NCBI RefSeq assembly: GCF_007565055.1
Contig: NC_044551.1
Coordinates: 92,720,089 to 92,784,088 of the forward strand
Source of the DNA: Rhinopithecus roxellana
Lineage: Eukaryota > Chordata > Mammalia > Primates > Cercopithecidae
Direction of reading: 5' to 3'
Length of the DNA: 64,000 nucleotides
Part shown: one piece after another, positions 37,779-48,388 of the stretch
How the letters are laid out: each line of letters starts with the position of its first letter
Numbering within the stretch: position 1 is the first letter of the stretch
The notes under the pieces: generated by a model
The model's input: only the letters and a program-made list of their open reading frames with translations
What the model was told of the DNA's origin: nothing
The model's database searches: none
Position numbers and translations under genes: made by a program

Positions 37779-38165
37779 GGCTGGGCACAGTGGCTCATGC
37801 CCATAATCCCAGTATTTTGGGAGGCCAAGGCAGGCAGGTTGCTTGAGGTCAGGAGTTTGAGACCAGCCTGCCCAACATGGTGAAACCCTATCTCTACAAA
37901 AACACAAAAATTAGCTGGGTGAGGTCAGGACTTTGAGACTAGCCTGGCCAACATGGTGAAACACCGTCTCTACAAAAATACAAAAATTAGCTGGGTGTGA
38001 TGGTGCACACCTGTAATTCCAGCTACTCAGGAGACTGAGGCAGGAGAATCACTTGAACCTGGGAAGTGGAGTTTGTAGTGAGCTGAGATGGCACCATAGC
38101 ACTCCAGCCTGGGTGACAGAGCGAGACTATCTCAAAAACAAAAAACAAACAACAACAAAAAAAAC
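37779..38165 (+). mobile_element. Alu SINE carrying an internal 76-bp tandem duplication
   Basis: Starts ggctgggcacagtggctcat and ends in an A/CAA-rich tail. The segment 37845-37920 (gaggtcaggagtttgagacc ... attagctgggt) is repeated immediately as 37921-37996 with 7 differences (about 91% identical), making the element about 387 bp instead of 300. cctgaaag occurs on both sides (37769-37776, 38166-38173), a probable target duplication. It faces the antisense Alu at 37379-37677. Confidence 0.95.
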
Positions 38166-39790
38166 CCTGAAAGCAAAGATGTTACATACTATATTAAAAA
38201 CAGAGACTTTGTAAACATGAGGTTCTTTAAGTTACGGAGAGTCACAGGAGTACTCTAATTATCACATTCATAAAAGCCCCCTAATGAATGAGAAGAATTA
38301 TAAGATAATTTACAAGGCTTGGTGAGCCATCCTACAGCTGCCCTAGTCTCTGATCTCCAATGCACTGGGCTGGGTACTGAGGAGACACCAACAAGGAGCA
38401 GTCAGAGAGTATGGAGAAGGATTTTCATTTCAGGAGGAGTGCTAAAATACACAGCTCCTCTTCCCACCTGTCACAGGCGTCATTCAGTCTCAGCCAATCA
38501 AGTTTGTGCGCAGAAAAGGCCTTTTACTGCTGAGTCGTATCTTCAGAACATAAACAGAAAAGGCTGGCTTCACCGGCGGGATGCATCTCTATTACCTAGA
38601 TTTCTCTACCAATTAGGGAGCATCACAGTCATTACATATGTGCAGGCTCACTTTCATTTTTTAAGATATTTCGGTGAAATAAACAACAGACCAGAGATGC
38701 TGCAAGATAAAAGGAGCAGAGCTGCAGCATCAGGGAAACATTCTGATTTTAAGATCCCACTCTTTCCTCTCAGGGGAAGTCACACATTGCAAAATGTAGG
38801 AAGAGAAGATGGCTCTAAGTAGGTAAACTGTCAGAGAATGTTCTCTCAAGCAGGGTTTGGTTTAATTAAGCTGCAGCCAGCACTAGGTACTTTAAAAAGC
38901 AACATTCAAAACCCAAGTCCGTCCACCGTCTGCCACTCTTGCTTGGCTTGCTTTGAACAGCAGAGTTATTACATAATTTGCCTTTATAGTGTTTCGTGGC
39001 CACTTCCAGCTTTTGGGGGGTTAAAGGCGGAAGGATAGAGGTGATGGGTATTCAAAAACTCCTGTTAACTGTAAAAAGCCAGAAAGAAATGATTCTTTGT
39101 GTCGATTCCTAGGAATTTCAAAGAAAACGGTAGTGCGGGTGTCTGAATCCCCCAGGAGCTGTTCAGAAGACTTCAGCTGCGGCTGAGGCTGAGGCTGTGC
39201 AAAGAGGGGATAGAGTTGATGGCTAATTAGCTGTACTTATGTGGCACTGCATTGTTTCCAGGCTCTCCTCGCAAAACACAGGAGGGGCTTTGCATTTGAG
39301 AGATTAGAAACCCGCATTAAAGAGGCAGGATGGAGGTGCTGTCTGAACAAAGCGTTAGGGCAAAAGAGATTCAGGAATAGCCTTGCTGATGCACCTCCTC
39401 CTGGGGGGGGGCCATGGGGCCAGGTGGGCACACACCCCTCAGAAGTGAAGCTGGTGATGCTGCCTACTCCACAGACTGGCATCATGAGGCCGGCCACTGT
39501 GCCGTGCCCCACAGAGGACAGCTGTCAAGGCTGCTCCATATGACTGGGCCTGCCTGTCCCTTCCCCAAGTCACTGTGATAGAACCAACTGGGGCATCACT
39601 GATGCTCATCTAGAATTCTCTCTGCTCCTAATTTGCCATCCACATCTCGGGAAACCTGGGACATGGCTGTCCCTGTTACTACCTTCTAAAGGGCCTTTGT
39701 CCCTGACGTGCCAACCTCCTTCAGATAATCCTGTGGTCTTGGTCATTTATTTATATGTTCAGAAATATGTCCTTCAAAGGACAATCTAGT

Positions 39791-40015
39791 CCAATGGTCT
39801 CAAGCAGGGCAATTTTAACACCCAGGGGGACAAGCGGCAATGTCTGGGGACATTTTGGTTGTCGTGGCTGTGGCAAAAGTGCTAGTGGCATCCAGTGGGT
39901 CGAGTCCAGGGAGGCTGGAAAATACCCTGCAACGCACAGGCCAGCTCCCTGGAACAGAGAGGTATGCTGCCCCACATGTGACCAGTGCCAAGGCCGAGAG
40001 GCCCCGGTCAAGTTG
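39791..40015 (+). mobile_element. MER5A-like hAT MITE
   Basis: ccaatggtctcaagcagggc, cggcaatgtctggggacatt, ttggttgtcgtggctgtggc, gctagtggcatccagtgggt and ccctgcaacgcacaggccag follow the MER5A order; the right terminus is degraded before the L1. Confidence 0.8.
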
Positions 40016-40022
40016 TAAAACA

Positions 40023-40500
40023 GTATTGATAGACACACGCACACGTATGTTTATTGTGGCACTACTCACAACAGCAAAGACTTGAAACCAACCCAGTCCA
40101 TCAATGACAGACTGGATTAAGAAAATGTGGCACATATACACCATGGAATACTATGCAGCCATAAAAAAGGATGAGTTCATGTCCTTTGTAGGGACATGGA
40201 TGACGCTGGAAACCACCATTCTCAGCAAACTATCCCAAGAACAGAAAACCAAACACTGTATGTTCTCACTGATAGGTGGGAATTGAACAATGAGAACACT
40301 TGGACACAGGAAGGGCAACATCACACACCGGGGCCTGTCGTGGGATAGGGGGAAGGGGGAGGGATAGCATTAGGAGATATACCTAATGTAAATGACGAGT
40401 TAATGGGTGCAGCACACCAACATGGCACATGTATACATATGTAACAAACCTGCACATTGTGCACATGTACCCTAGAACTTAAAGTATAATAATAATAAAA
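40023..40500 (+). mobile_element. L1PA 3' end (ORF2 C-terminus and 3' UTR)
   Basis: Sense primate L1, 5'-truncated. 40104-40286 is the open end of ORF2 (TDWIKKMWHIYTMEYYAAIK to SLIGGN and stop). The 3' UTR has the G-rich block (ggggcctgtcgtgggatagg), acctaatgtaaatgacgagt, gtaacaaacctgcacattgt and agaacttaaagtataataat, variants of L1PA subfamilies older than L1HS (about L1PA4-PA7 by memory). It ends in ataataataataaaag. Confidence 0.93.
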
Positions 40501-41089
40501 GAAAACTAAACAAGACACCTGAAACAGAGTTTTAAGTCTATAAACTCACTGAAACTAAAATAGCAGCACTTTTAGGTGATGGGCTATATTTTCTATTAGA
40601 AGTGAAAAAGAAGTAGAAGAATGTGGTTCATCCATGGATAATGGCAGAGGAGAGTTGCTGCACAGAAATGCACAGTCGTGACCTTTGCAGGCTCATGAGA
40701 TATGTTGCTTCCAGGACATGAAATATCATGCCTTGAGTCAACAAGTTCCCAGCATATGGTGAGGTGAAGGCCGAGAGAGACTGTACTCGAACCAGCCAAG
40801 AGGAACGGGCGGCAGCTGAAAGAAGCAGATGGTTAGAAAGGAAATGGTATTAAGCGGCAAAAGAAAGAGTATGGTTACTAATGAGAAAATGAAAACTGGA
40901 AAGAAAGAAAAACCACCTGTGATATTAGGAAATGGAAGCCTAGGAGCATCGAAATGTCGTGAGGAGCAGATCCGTGAAGTGATAATAAAAAATCAAGTCC
41001 ATGAACAGAAACTGTCACTGACATTTAGAGTGATTAAGATAAATTCCGCTTTGTGTATTGAAAGTCTTAAAAGCATGCATTTGGTCTAG

Positions 41090-41260
41090 TTATTTCACTT
41101 CTAAGAATTCATTCTTAAGAAGTGATTAAGGGGGTAGGTGAGATTTAACTACACAGATGTTGATTACAGTTTACATTAGTACAAACTTGGAAGCAACCTG
41201 ATTTTCTAGGAATAGGGGATTGGTTCGCCACATCATGGTATTCCTCTACCATGGAGTTCA
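41090..41260 (+). mobile_element. Old L1 fragment (L1M-type)
   Basis: ttcacttctaagaattcatt, tacaaacttggaagcaacct and aataggggattggttcgcca match the ORF2 3' part of old L1 (usual form: ccacttctaggaatttatcc, ttggaaacaacctaaatg, aggggattggttaaat). Confidence 0.5.
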
Positions 41261-42844
41261 CAGTAGTTATTCCGCATTCCAGTGTGAAGAACTGCTTACC
41301 GGCAAGGAAAAATGTCAGTCTGTGTCAAATGATAAGCTGTCATAAAGCGGTCAGCAAAGCGACACAGAGCAGACTTGTGCCTACATCTTCCTGCCCATCA
41401 GTGGTGTGCCAAGGTGGGCAGTGGGGGCTGTCATCCGGGGGCAGGTAGTAAGAGACTGCAGTCTTTGCAGGGAATGTACAGGCAATGAAATGAGTACAAG
41501 TTGGGTTTTTGTTCATTACCATGTGCAGACAATGCTACACGATTTCACTGGTAAGAGACCCCTCCCCACAAGGATAGAGAGCCCCCTACTCCCTACACAC
41601 CTTGAATAGGCCACTACATGTCTTTTTTCTTTATTAAGAGTATGCCCAAGGTTCACCTAGGGTCATGGTTGTCACAAAAGACTACAATTCCCAGCCTCCC
41701 TCGCAGCTCTGGTGCCACTACGGAGTCAGTCTCGGCCACAGGGATGTAACAGTGATGTGTGCAGCTTCTGGGTGGGGCCCTAAAGGAAAGGGTACTCCTG
41801 TCTTCTTTCCCCATTTCCACTCCTGAACTATGGATGTGGAGAGCCAGACTCTTGATCATGAGGAGGAAGGCAGCACCCTGAAGATGACAGCCCCATAAAA
41901 TACAAGGAGCCTGACTTCTGAAGACTCAAGAGACTGGAGTTCTCTATCAGTGAAAATACACTTACTGACTATAAGACCTTATGAATTTTGCTGTCTGATA
42001 CGGCCTCTAACAGAAAAACATCTGAAAGGATATATGCCGAGATATAAGTTGTAATTGTGAATCTCTCTAGGAGGAGGCATGCGAAGGTGTGGGTATTATT
42101 TTCTTCTCGGAGCTTAGTGCTATTTTACTCACATATTATTTACATGTTAAGTGTGTACATGTATACCTAGATATTTATCATTAATATCTATTTTGTCTGA
42201 AATGAGAAGAAACTGTTATTTAAAGTTCAAATCTCCATTGTGGTCATTTTAACTACTAATAAAATTCAAGTTTGTGCTTTGGGACATGCATGCTGTTTGT
42301 TTAGCGATAGAATCTCACTTTTGGGTCAAGAGCATCCAAATGACACAGCAGGGAACGTGTGAGGCTGTTGAAGAAGTGGTGGCCAATACTGATATCCTGA
42401 AAATCCAAGAAAACCTTGTAGGTGATAGCATTTCATGATATCTCATAATACCTTCAGTGCAAATAATTTGTTTAGTCTGGCAGGATCAAAAGTCCTGCTT
42501 CTCCTGGGATACTGTGACACACACGCATATACCTTTGTTGCATATTAACTTAAGTTCTTAGATGATAATAGTAATTTAGATGGTGCATTCGTTTTGGTGG
42601 TGATTGCAGATTCAGAATACCGACTAACAAGATAAATGCAGCACTCTCATGAGAGACTGGGGAACAGCTCAAAACACAGGGAGGGAGGACTGCGGAAGAC
42701 GTTTGGCTCACAGCGGCCCTTAGGGGCCAAGTCTCACCAGGAAAGAAACCCATGAGTCTGGGAAAAGTCACAGTTATGAGCATCCACCCACAATGAAACC
42801 CACAGCAAGGGCTAGGGGCCACCACAGGCCACAGTGTAATTGGG

Positions 42845-43200
42845 GCCAGGCATTGGGCTAGAAGTCACAGACTGAAATAAGACCCACACAGTCCTTTGCC
42901 CCAGAAAATTGGCTCTCTTTGAGGATCAGTTGCTATACTTACCCCATAATATGATAATAACTAGCAGAGAAGTTTAAATAAAATTATGGAGAAGTAGATT
43001 AGGGAGCAACAGTTTACTTGAAAGAAGTTTCGGAAAGACAGAGGGGATGTTTAATCTGCTCTTGAATGATTATTCTCCAAGTAGTGAGTGGGGAAAGGGA
43101 GGAAAGGGAGGGCCAGGCAGTGGAACAGCACGAACAGAAGCCTAGAGGCTGGTCTGTGGGATCCTCAGATAGGCCAGGAAAGTGGGAGAACAAGAGGCCT
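42845..43200 (-). mobile_element. L2 LINE fragment, antisense
   Basis: ggccaggcattgggctagaa, gacccacacagtcctttgcc, then ctgctcttgaatgattattc, ggccaggcagtggaacagca and aagcctagaggctgg follow the antisense order of the L2 3' region. Confidence 0.5.
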
Positions 43201-44189
43201 TGAAAGCTCTTCCAAGACATATCTTTCATCGTGGGAAAAATAAGGGAGCACTGAAGTTTTACACAGAATCCCATTCCTATTGCTTTTATGTATAAAATAG
43301 CACCCTGTATATCACTGGTGAATCTTCCAGTCATCTATGCATTTGGCATCTACAACTTAAGAAAGACGTGAAAAAGAGCAAACATATTTCCTCTTAAATT
43401 GACTACAGCATACTCAGTGGTGAAACAAAGATTATCATGAAAGAAGAACTACCAGATAAAAAGAGTGGATCAGAATCCTGTTTGAATGGATAGGTTTGTC
43501 TCCTCACCCATGCGGATAGATATATATTTTTTACCCATTTGAATTAAATAACTTTAATTTATAAGCTAAAAAGGGAGGTTTTGAATTCCAGCAGGTCCTG
43601 CTTATTTAGTTTTTGTTTTTCTCAGTGGCCCTCTGCACACGGCCAATCTCACACCACGAGCATCTTGAAGAAGGTCTGACCTGGCCAGCAGCTGGTGGAG
43701 GACAATGTCCCGTCACCTCCAAACCACGTCGAAACAGTACCCACTTCAGGACACCATCACAGGATCGCTGGCCATAGACCAAGGTGAAAAACCAAAAAAT
43801 GCTTATTGCTACAAAAGGTGCAAAATGTAAATGAATCCATTTTGTTTCCTCCTATTTCCCTGGACCCCAATCTTCGGATTCCCCCCACCAACGCTGCAGT
43901 GACAGGCTGCTGGCACAAGGCCCTGCTGAGGGCAGGGAGGGTCCTGCTGGGGGAGATGCACCTTCTTGGCAGATGACATGCAGACTGTTTCATGGGAGGT
44001 TTTGCCCAAAATGGACTAGAGAAACTAGCAATTCCTTAGAATTCAGCAACAGGCACAGAGCAGATTCAGAAATGGATGAGTTGGCAAGGACCTCTTAGAC
44101 CAGAATATGAAGCACAGAGTGTCAAACACTTCTGCACATGGGAGCTCACAGTCTGGTACTTCTTTTTTTTTTTTTTTTTCTTGCTGCAG

Positions 44190-44330
44190 TTTATTTATTT
44201 ATTTATTTTAATTTTTGTGGGTACATAGTAGATATATATATATATATTTATGGCATACATGGAGTTTTTTTTTTTTTAATTATACTTTAAGTTCTAGGGT
44301 ACATGTACATAACGTGCAGGTTTCTAGACT
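44190..44330 (-). mobile_element. Two short L1 3' tails in antisense with AT repeats
   Basis: 44195-44265 (ttttaatttttgtgggtaca, tagtag then a TA run, atttatggcatacatgga) resembles an L1PB-type 3' end. 44266-44327 (T-run, aattatactttaagttctag, ggtacatgtacataacgtgc) is a second, L1PA-type 3' tip. A (TTTA)n at about 44191-44210 and (TA)9 at about 44231-44248 are included. Confidence 0.75.
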
Positions 44331-46034
44331 AGAATGGCCTAGAAGTCTGATACTTCTCGTATGGTTCAAGAGAAACCATTTCTTGAACTAAGAGCATGCA
44401 TGCAACATATTTTTGTATCATATATTTTATTGAATTATCCCTATGGGGATTTTTTTTTAAAAGTTTCTGAGATTTTTCTTACAGGTAAATTTGACATGCA
44501 GAATATTATAGTGTCTTTTAAAGGTCAAGAATACCAATGCCAAAGTCAAGGGTCAACATAAATTTCTGGGCTAGAAAAAGCTCTAGAGGCCATCATTAAA
44601 CCAATTATTATTTGTATCACTTTTATTCTTGTTATAATATTTGGCTACTCTGTCCTGGAAGGTCTGTGTTGTAGACTAGATAACCTTTCATTTTCCAAAA
44701 TCTCTTACACCTTTCAGTGAGGTATAAATTTCTCTGAAAAAAACCATACACTTTTATAAGCATACATTAACTTCGTGCCTTTATGAACATTAGTTTTTAA
44801 AGGCCATTTGCAAAGATTACAAATGTAATTTCCATTGTAGAAAATTTATAAATACAGAAGTACAAAAAGAATCGATCATTGTCTTCTCCTGGATCTTACT
44901 CTGCTTTTTCAAGAAACACACACATTTTGTACATGCAGATAGCATTTTGTATTTGCATATGAGACATATCATACAAAACTGGCCAGACTATATCTGTACC
45001 ATCTATACCTATATTTATGTACACACCTGTTTCTATATTGCTTTTTTCCACTTTACTTGTATTATATATTTTCTCTAATCTCTAAATACTCTTTAAAAAC
45101 CTGACTTGATATGTAGTAGAGATTCCAGGGGACAAATGATATCCACCATTTTTACATCTGCAAACCTAGAACTCTCTGTAAGCTCCTTGATGAGATAAAT
45201 CAGTTTCCAGGCCCTGAAGTTAACCTCTGTTCCATTGTTAGCAAAGGTGGGCCTGCTTTGTCCTCCCATCGCTCCCTGTCCTGGTGGGGCCTGTGGTGAG
45301 GGGTTTGTTCTCTCAGGAGCAGCCCAGGACAGGGGCAGAGGCTGTTCTGATGCATCAGGGTTGTGAGTTGCTGCCTAGCGGTCTTCATTTTGCTGCAGGG
45401 GAACCTACTACCAGTTGCAGCAGGTGAGGGCCATTCTGTTCTCAAGAGGCCTCCGGCTCTGGCTGAATACTGTTCTGAATTCATTTGAATTGTCCCCCAT
45501 GGCCAAGCTTCTAATGCCATCCTGTGGAAGGGCTGTGAATTCTCTGTTACCCCCATTTCCAATGGGACATGTGAGACTGAAAATCCAAACGCTTCAAAAC
45601 CAGTGATTACATACACGTTGGATCTTTGGCCTCCCTGTCTCTCTCTCTGTTTCCCTTCTTTTACCACATCTCCTATTCCACCCATCCCTGTCACTTGGAT
45701 GGCGCCAAACCCAGCTCCGACAATGCCCTAAGTAAATGTGTGAATTAACACAGCACCTGCTCAGAGGTGGAATGTCAGAGCCTGCTAGGGCCTCGGGTGT
45801 CTTTTTTTCTTTTTTAAGTAATTTCCTATCTTGGCTCAACTGCGAGACATGGGGGAAGTCATTTCATGTCCCACCGTCTCAGCTGTGAAATTCCCACAGG
45901 AAAATTGTGCAGATGCATTAGTGATTTTACCTCCTGATGAAAATGCAGGGCTCATTCTCTATATATTGAGGAAATATTAAAGTTGCAATTAGGGAAGGGG
46001 ATAATTGCATGCAGCTGCAAGCAGCCCGCATCAC

Positions 46035-46220
46035 CTGATCTTGGGATTTCTTTTTCTTCTTCTTCTTGCCCCAGCAACCAGAGCTCTCAGCGTCCTTGCC
46101 ATTGGCCTCGCCACAGAGTAGCCCGTCCAGCTCGTCCGTGCCCATGTGCTGTCCCTGAGACGTTTCTGCCGCCAGCCGGTACGAGAGGTTCCTTAAAATG
46201 CACACACAGTTTTCAACGGT
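46035..46220 (-). CDS. CTNND2: CTNND2 exon B: armadillo repeat end and lysine-rich loop
   Basis: A 186-bp internal exon of exactly 62 codons, phase 0 at both ends. It reads TVENCVCILRNLSYRLAAET, SQGQHMGTDELDGLLCGEAN, GKDAESSGCWG, seven lysines, SQDQ. The first part (VCILRNLSYRLA) closes an armadillo repeat; the rest is the long loop between repeats that in p120-family proteins carries a basic cluster, proposed to act in nuclear entry or membrane binding. The seven lysines are coded by AAG x4, AAA, AAG, AAA. The acceptor is pyrimidine-rich with tctgcag; the donor is CAG|GTGATG, which lacks G at +5. It joins in frame to exon A (ending DSK) and exon C. Residues about 763-824 by memory. Confidence 0.97.
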
Positions 46221-46849
46221 CTGCAGAACCCAAAAAGAAAAGGGGGAAACAGAGGAAGGAATGAATAAAACTAGCATTCAGCACTCCATTCTTCCACCTG
46301 GAAAGGCATCTTTCTCCACGGTCACATTTCTCTTTGGAAGTGTTTAGCTGACAGCTGCTGAAAGCTCCCCTGACAGCCACAGTGGAAAACAATTAGAGAA
46401 ACTTGGAAAGGTCTTAGGACCTTTTCTCCCCCGCAAAGAAATGACTTATCAGCAATAGTTACTTCTATAAACATCTGTTACTGTTGAGTGAAATTCACTT
46501 GTGAGAAGGGAATAATGTACAACCACGAGAGATCCCAAATATCATCCACTAACACACAGTGCCCCACCTCTGACTCCTGGGCTGGGGATTGGGGATCGGA
46601 TAATGAGGAGTCAAAGACTTAGAATTTTGGTCAGCTCTGGTGGGGGACATATTTACTGCCCACCAGAGCATTTTCTGAGTGTCAAGGCCACAGGTGCAAA
46701 CCAGGGTTGTCCCAGGAAAGTGAGGGGCTGTGATCACCTGAGGGCATAAATATTTTTAGTCTCCATTGTTTTGAGATGCCTGATACTCATGTTTTCTTAG
46801 CCAAAGGTTAAATAATGGTTAAGGCCACCTGTTGTGGAGCTGTACACCT

Positions 46850-46985
46850 GTAGAACCCTAGCTGTCTGATTTAGATGTGGGACTTTGGAATGCACTTGAC
46901 ATGTCTGGGACACGGTGTACCCTTCTGTAAAATGGTCATAACAGGACCCACATCTTAGGTTGCTTGTGCATGAGGTGAGCTAAAA
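46850..46985 (+). mobile_element. MIR-like fragment
   Basis: tgtctgatttagatgtggga, cttctgtaaaatggtcataa and ttaggttgcttgtgcatgag follow the sense MIR 3' half (cctcatctgtaaaatgggga, ggttgttgtgagg). Confidence 0.4.
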
Positions 46986-46987
46986 TA

Positions 46988-47490
46988 TGGTGCGGTAGGC
47001 AGAATAATGGCCCTCCCACAAGGTCTACATCTTAATCTCTGGAACCTGCGAATACGTTAGGTCACATGGCTGGGAGGAGGTGGGAGTTGTTAAGCTAATC
47101 AGCTGCTTGTCACATGGGGAGGTTATCCAGATTGTTTGGGTGGGCCTGCTGTCATCACAAGGTGCCTGTACATCAAAGAGGAAAGCAGGAGAGTCACAGT
47201 GATGTGATGTGAGAAGGATGTAGTTGGCCATGGCCGGATCTGAAGATGGTGGAAGGCGCCACAAGCCAAGGTATGTGGGCAGGGTCTAGATACTGGAATA
47301 GGGAAGGAAATAAATTCTCCCCAAGAGCCTCAAGAAGGAACGCAGACCTTACCACATTTTAAGTTTTTCCCAGTGAGACCCATTTCAGACTCCTGGTCTC
47401 TAGAGCTATAAGATCATAAACCTGCATTGGGTTCAGCTACCAAGTTTGTGGTCATTGGTTACGACAGCAACAGGAAAGTAACACAGCGCG
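46988..47490 (+). mobile_element. MaLR-type solo LTR
   Basis: About 500 bp with tgcggtaggcagaataatgg at the start, tctggaacctgcgaatacgt, gttatccagattgtttgggt, gccacaagccaaggtatgtg, gagcctcaagaaggaacgca, agtgagacccatttcagact, and an end at acagcaacaggaaagtaaca. The same order recurs at 62588-63185. I place it with MLT/MST-related MaLR LTRs from memory; the exact family is uncertain. No internal region. Confidence 0.6.
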
Positions 47491-47564
47491 CAAGTACTGG
47501 GAAGAAAGCTGGGCCACAGCAAATGCTCTTCAAAGGTTCGTATCATTGACGATGGCAGGAGACG

Positions 47565-48140
47565 GCACAGTGCAGAGGTCCAGAGCATGTGATCTAGGAC
47601 TGCTGGCTTGGCTTATGATCCTGGGCCCACCATTTCACAAGCTGTGGGGCCCTGGTCAAAGTGCTTAATCTTTCTGTGCTTCTATTTTCTTATTTGTAAA
47701 TAGAGAGTCATATTAACAGTATCATGTACAGGCTGGGAGCGGTGGCTCACACCTGTAATCCCAGCACTGTGGGAGGCCGAGATGGGTGGATCACGAGGTC
47801 AGGAGATCGAGACCATCCTGGCTAACAAGGTGAAACCCTGTCTCTACTAAAAATACAAAAATTAGCCAGGTGTGGTGGCAGGTGCCGGTAGTCCCAGCTA
47901 CTCGGGAGGCTGAGGCAGGAGAATGGTGTGAACCCAGGAGGCGGAGCTTGCAGTGAGCCGAGATTGTGCCACTGCACTCCTGTCTGCGTGACAGAGCGAG
48001 ACTCCTTCTCGAGAAAAACAACAACAACAACAACAACAAAAACAGTATCATGTACAGGGCAACAGTGAGGGTTAATAAGTTTGAATATTTTTGAATATTC
48101 TTTGAATAGTGTCTGCTCAAAAGTATTTGCTAAAATACCA
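47565..48140 (+). mobile_element. MIR split by an AluY
   Basis: gcacagtgcagaggtccaga, gctggcttggcttatgatcc, aaagtgcttaatctttctgt, ttcttatttgtaaatagaga (47565-47714) follow the MIR core. After the AluY it resumes: acagtgagggttaataagtt, gtctgctcaaaagtatttgc (to 48140). Confidence 0.6.
47731..48040 (+). mobile_element. AluY with 16-bp target duplication
   Basis: ggctgggagcggtggctcac start, full length, with tggatcacgaggtcaggaga and gagaccatcctggctaacaa, the usual AluY signature. The tail is (CAA)n. The 16-mer aacagtatcatgtaca occurs perfectly on both sides (47715-47730, 48041-48056). Confidence 0.98.
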
Positions 48141-48164
48141 GCTGTAATAACTTGTGATTGCTGA

Positions 48165-48388
48165 GAAGAGGGGTGAGCAAACTGCCGCCCAGGGGCCCGA
48201 TGCAGCCCACAGCTGGTTGTGCATGACAGGTTGTTTTCCTGGAGGACACCCAGGCCCATTTGTTTATGAATGATCTGTAGCTGCCTTCATGGTACAATGC
48301 AGAATTACATGGCTGTGACTGAGACAGTATGGCCCACAACACTACGAATATTTATTCTCTGACCTTTTGCAGAAAACGTTTGCTGGTT
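48165..48388 (-). mobile_element. hAT-Charlie MITE (MER33/MER58-like), antisense
   Basis: ggggtgagcaaactgccgcc at the left and tgcagaaaacgtttgctggt at the right read as the two ends of a family starting CAGGGGTCAGCAAACT-TTTTCTG. Internal catttgtttatgaatgatct and gtatggcccacaacactacg fit. Confidence 0.55.

Larger units (their letters stand above)
33152..46034 (-). other. CTNND2: CTNND2 intron between exons B and C
   Basis: An intron of 12,883 bp, donor GTGATG at 46034 and acceptor ccaccag next to 33152. Recognised repeats are listed separately. No repeat or gene is recognised in 33152-33844, 34041-37096 (AT-rich, about 3 kb), 38174-39790, 40501-41089, 41261-42844, 43201-44189 and 44331-46034. 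44780-45080 vaguely resembles an old LINE but is not assignable. The 167-codon ORF at 38319-38822 (+) and the 164-codon ORF at 45200-45694 (-) resemble no known protein and are treated as chance. Confidence 0.9.

Noticed and set aside
38319..38822. 167-codon plus-strand ORF
   Set aside because: Antisense to the host gene, no recognisable motif or domain, and no conserved-looking start context.
40104..40286. 60-codon independent gene
   Set aside because: It is the C-terminal end of L1 ORF2 in a 5'-truncated L1PA copy.
45200..45694. 164-codon minus-strand ORF
   Set aside because: Intronic and on the gene strand, but no splice borders or similarity to delta-catenin or other proteins.
46988..47490. 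Promoter or exon of a separate gene
   Set aside because: The same block order recurs at 62588-63185, so it is a dispersed LTR-type repeat.
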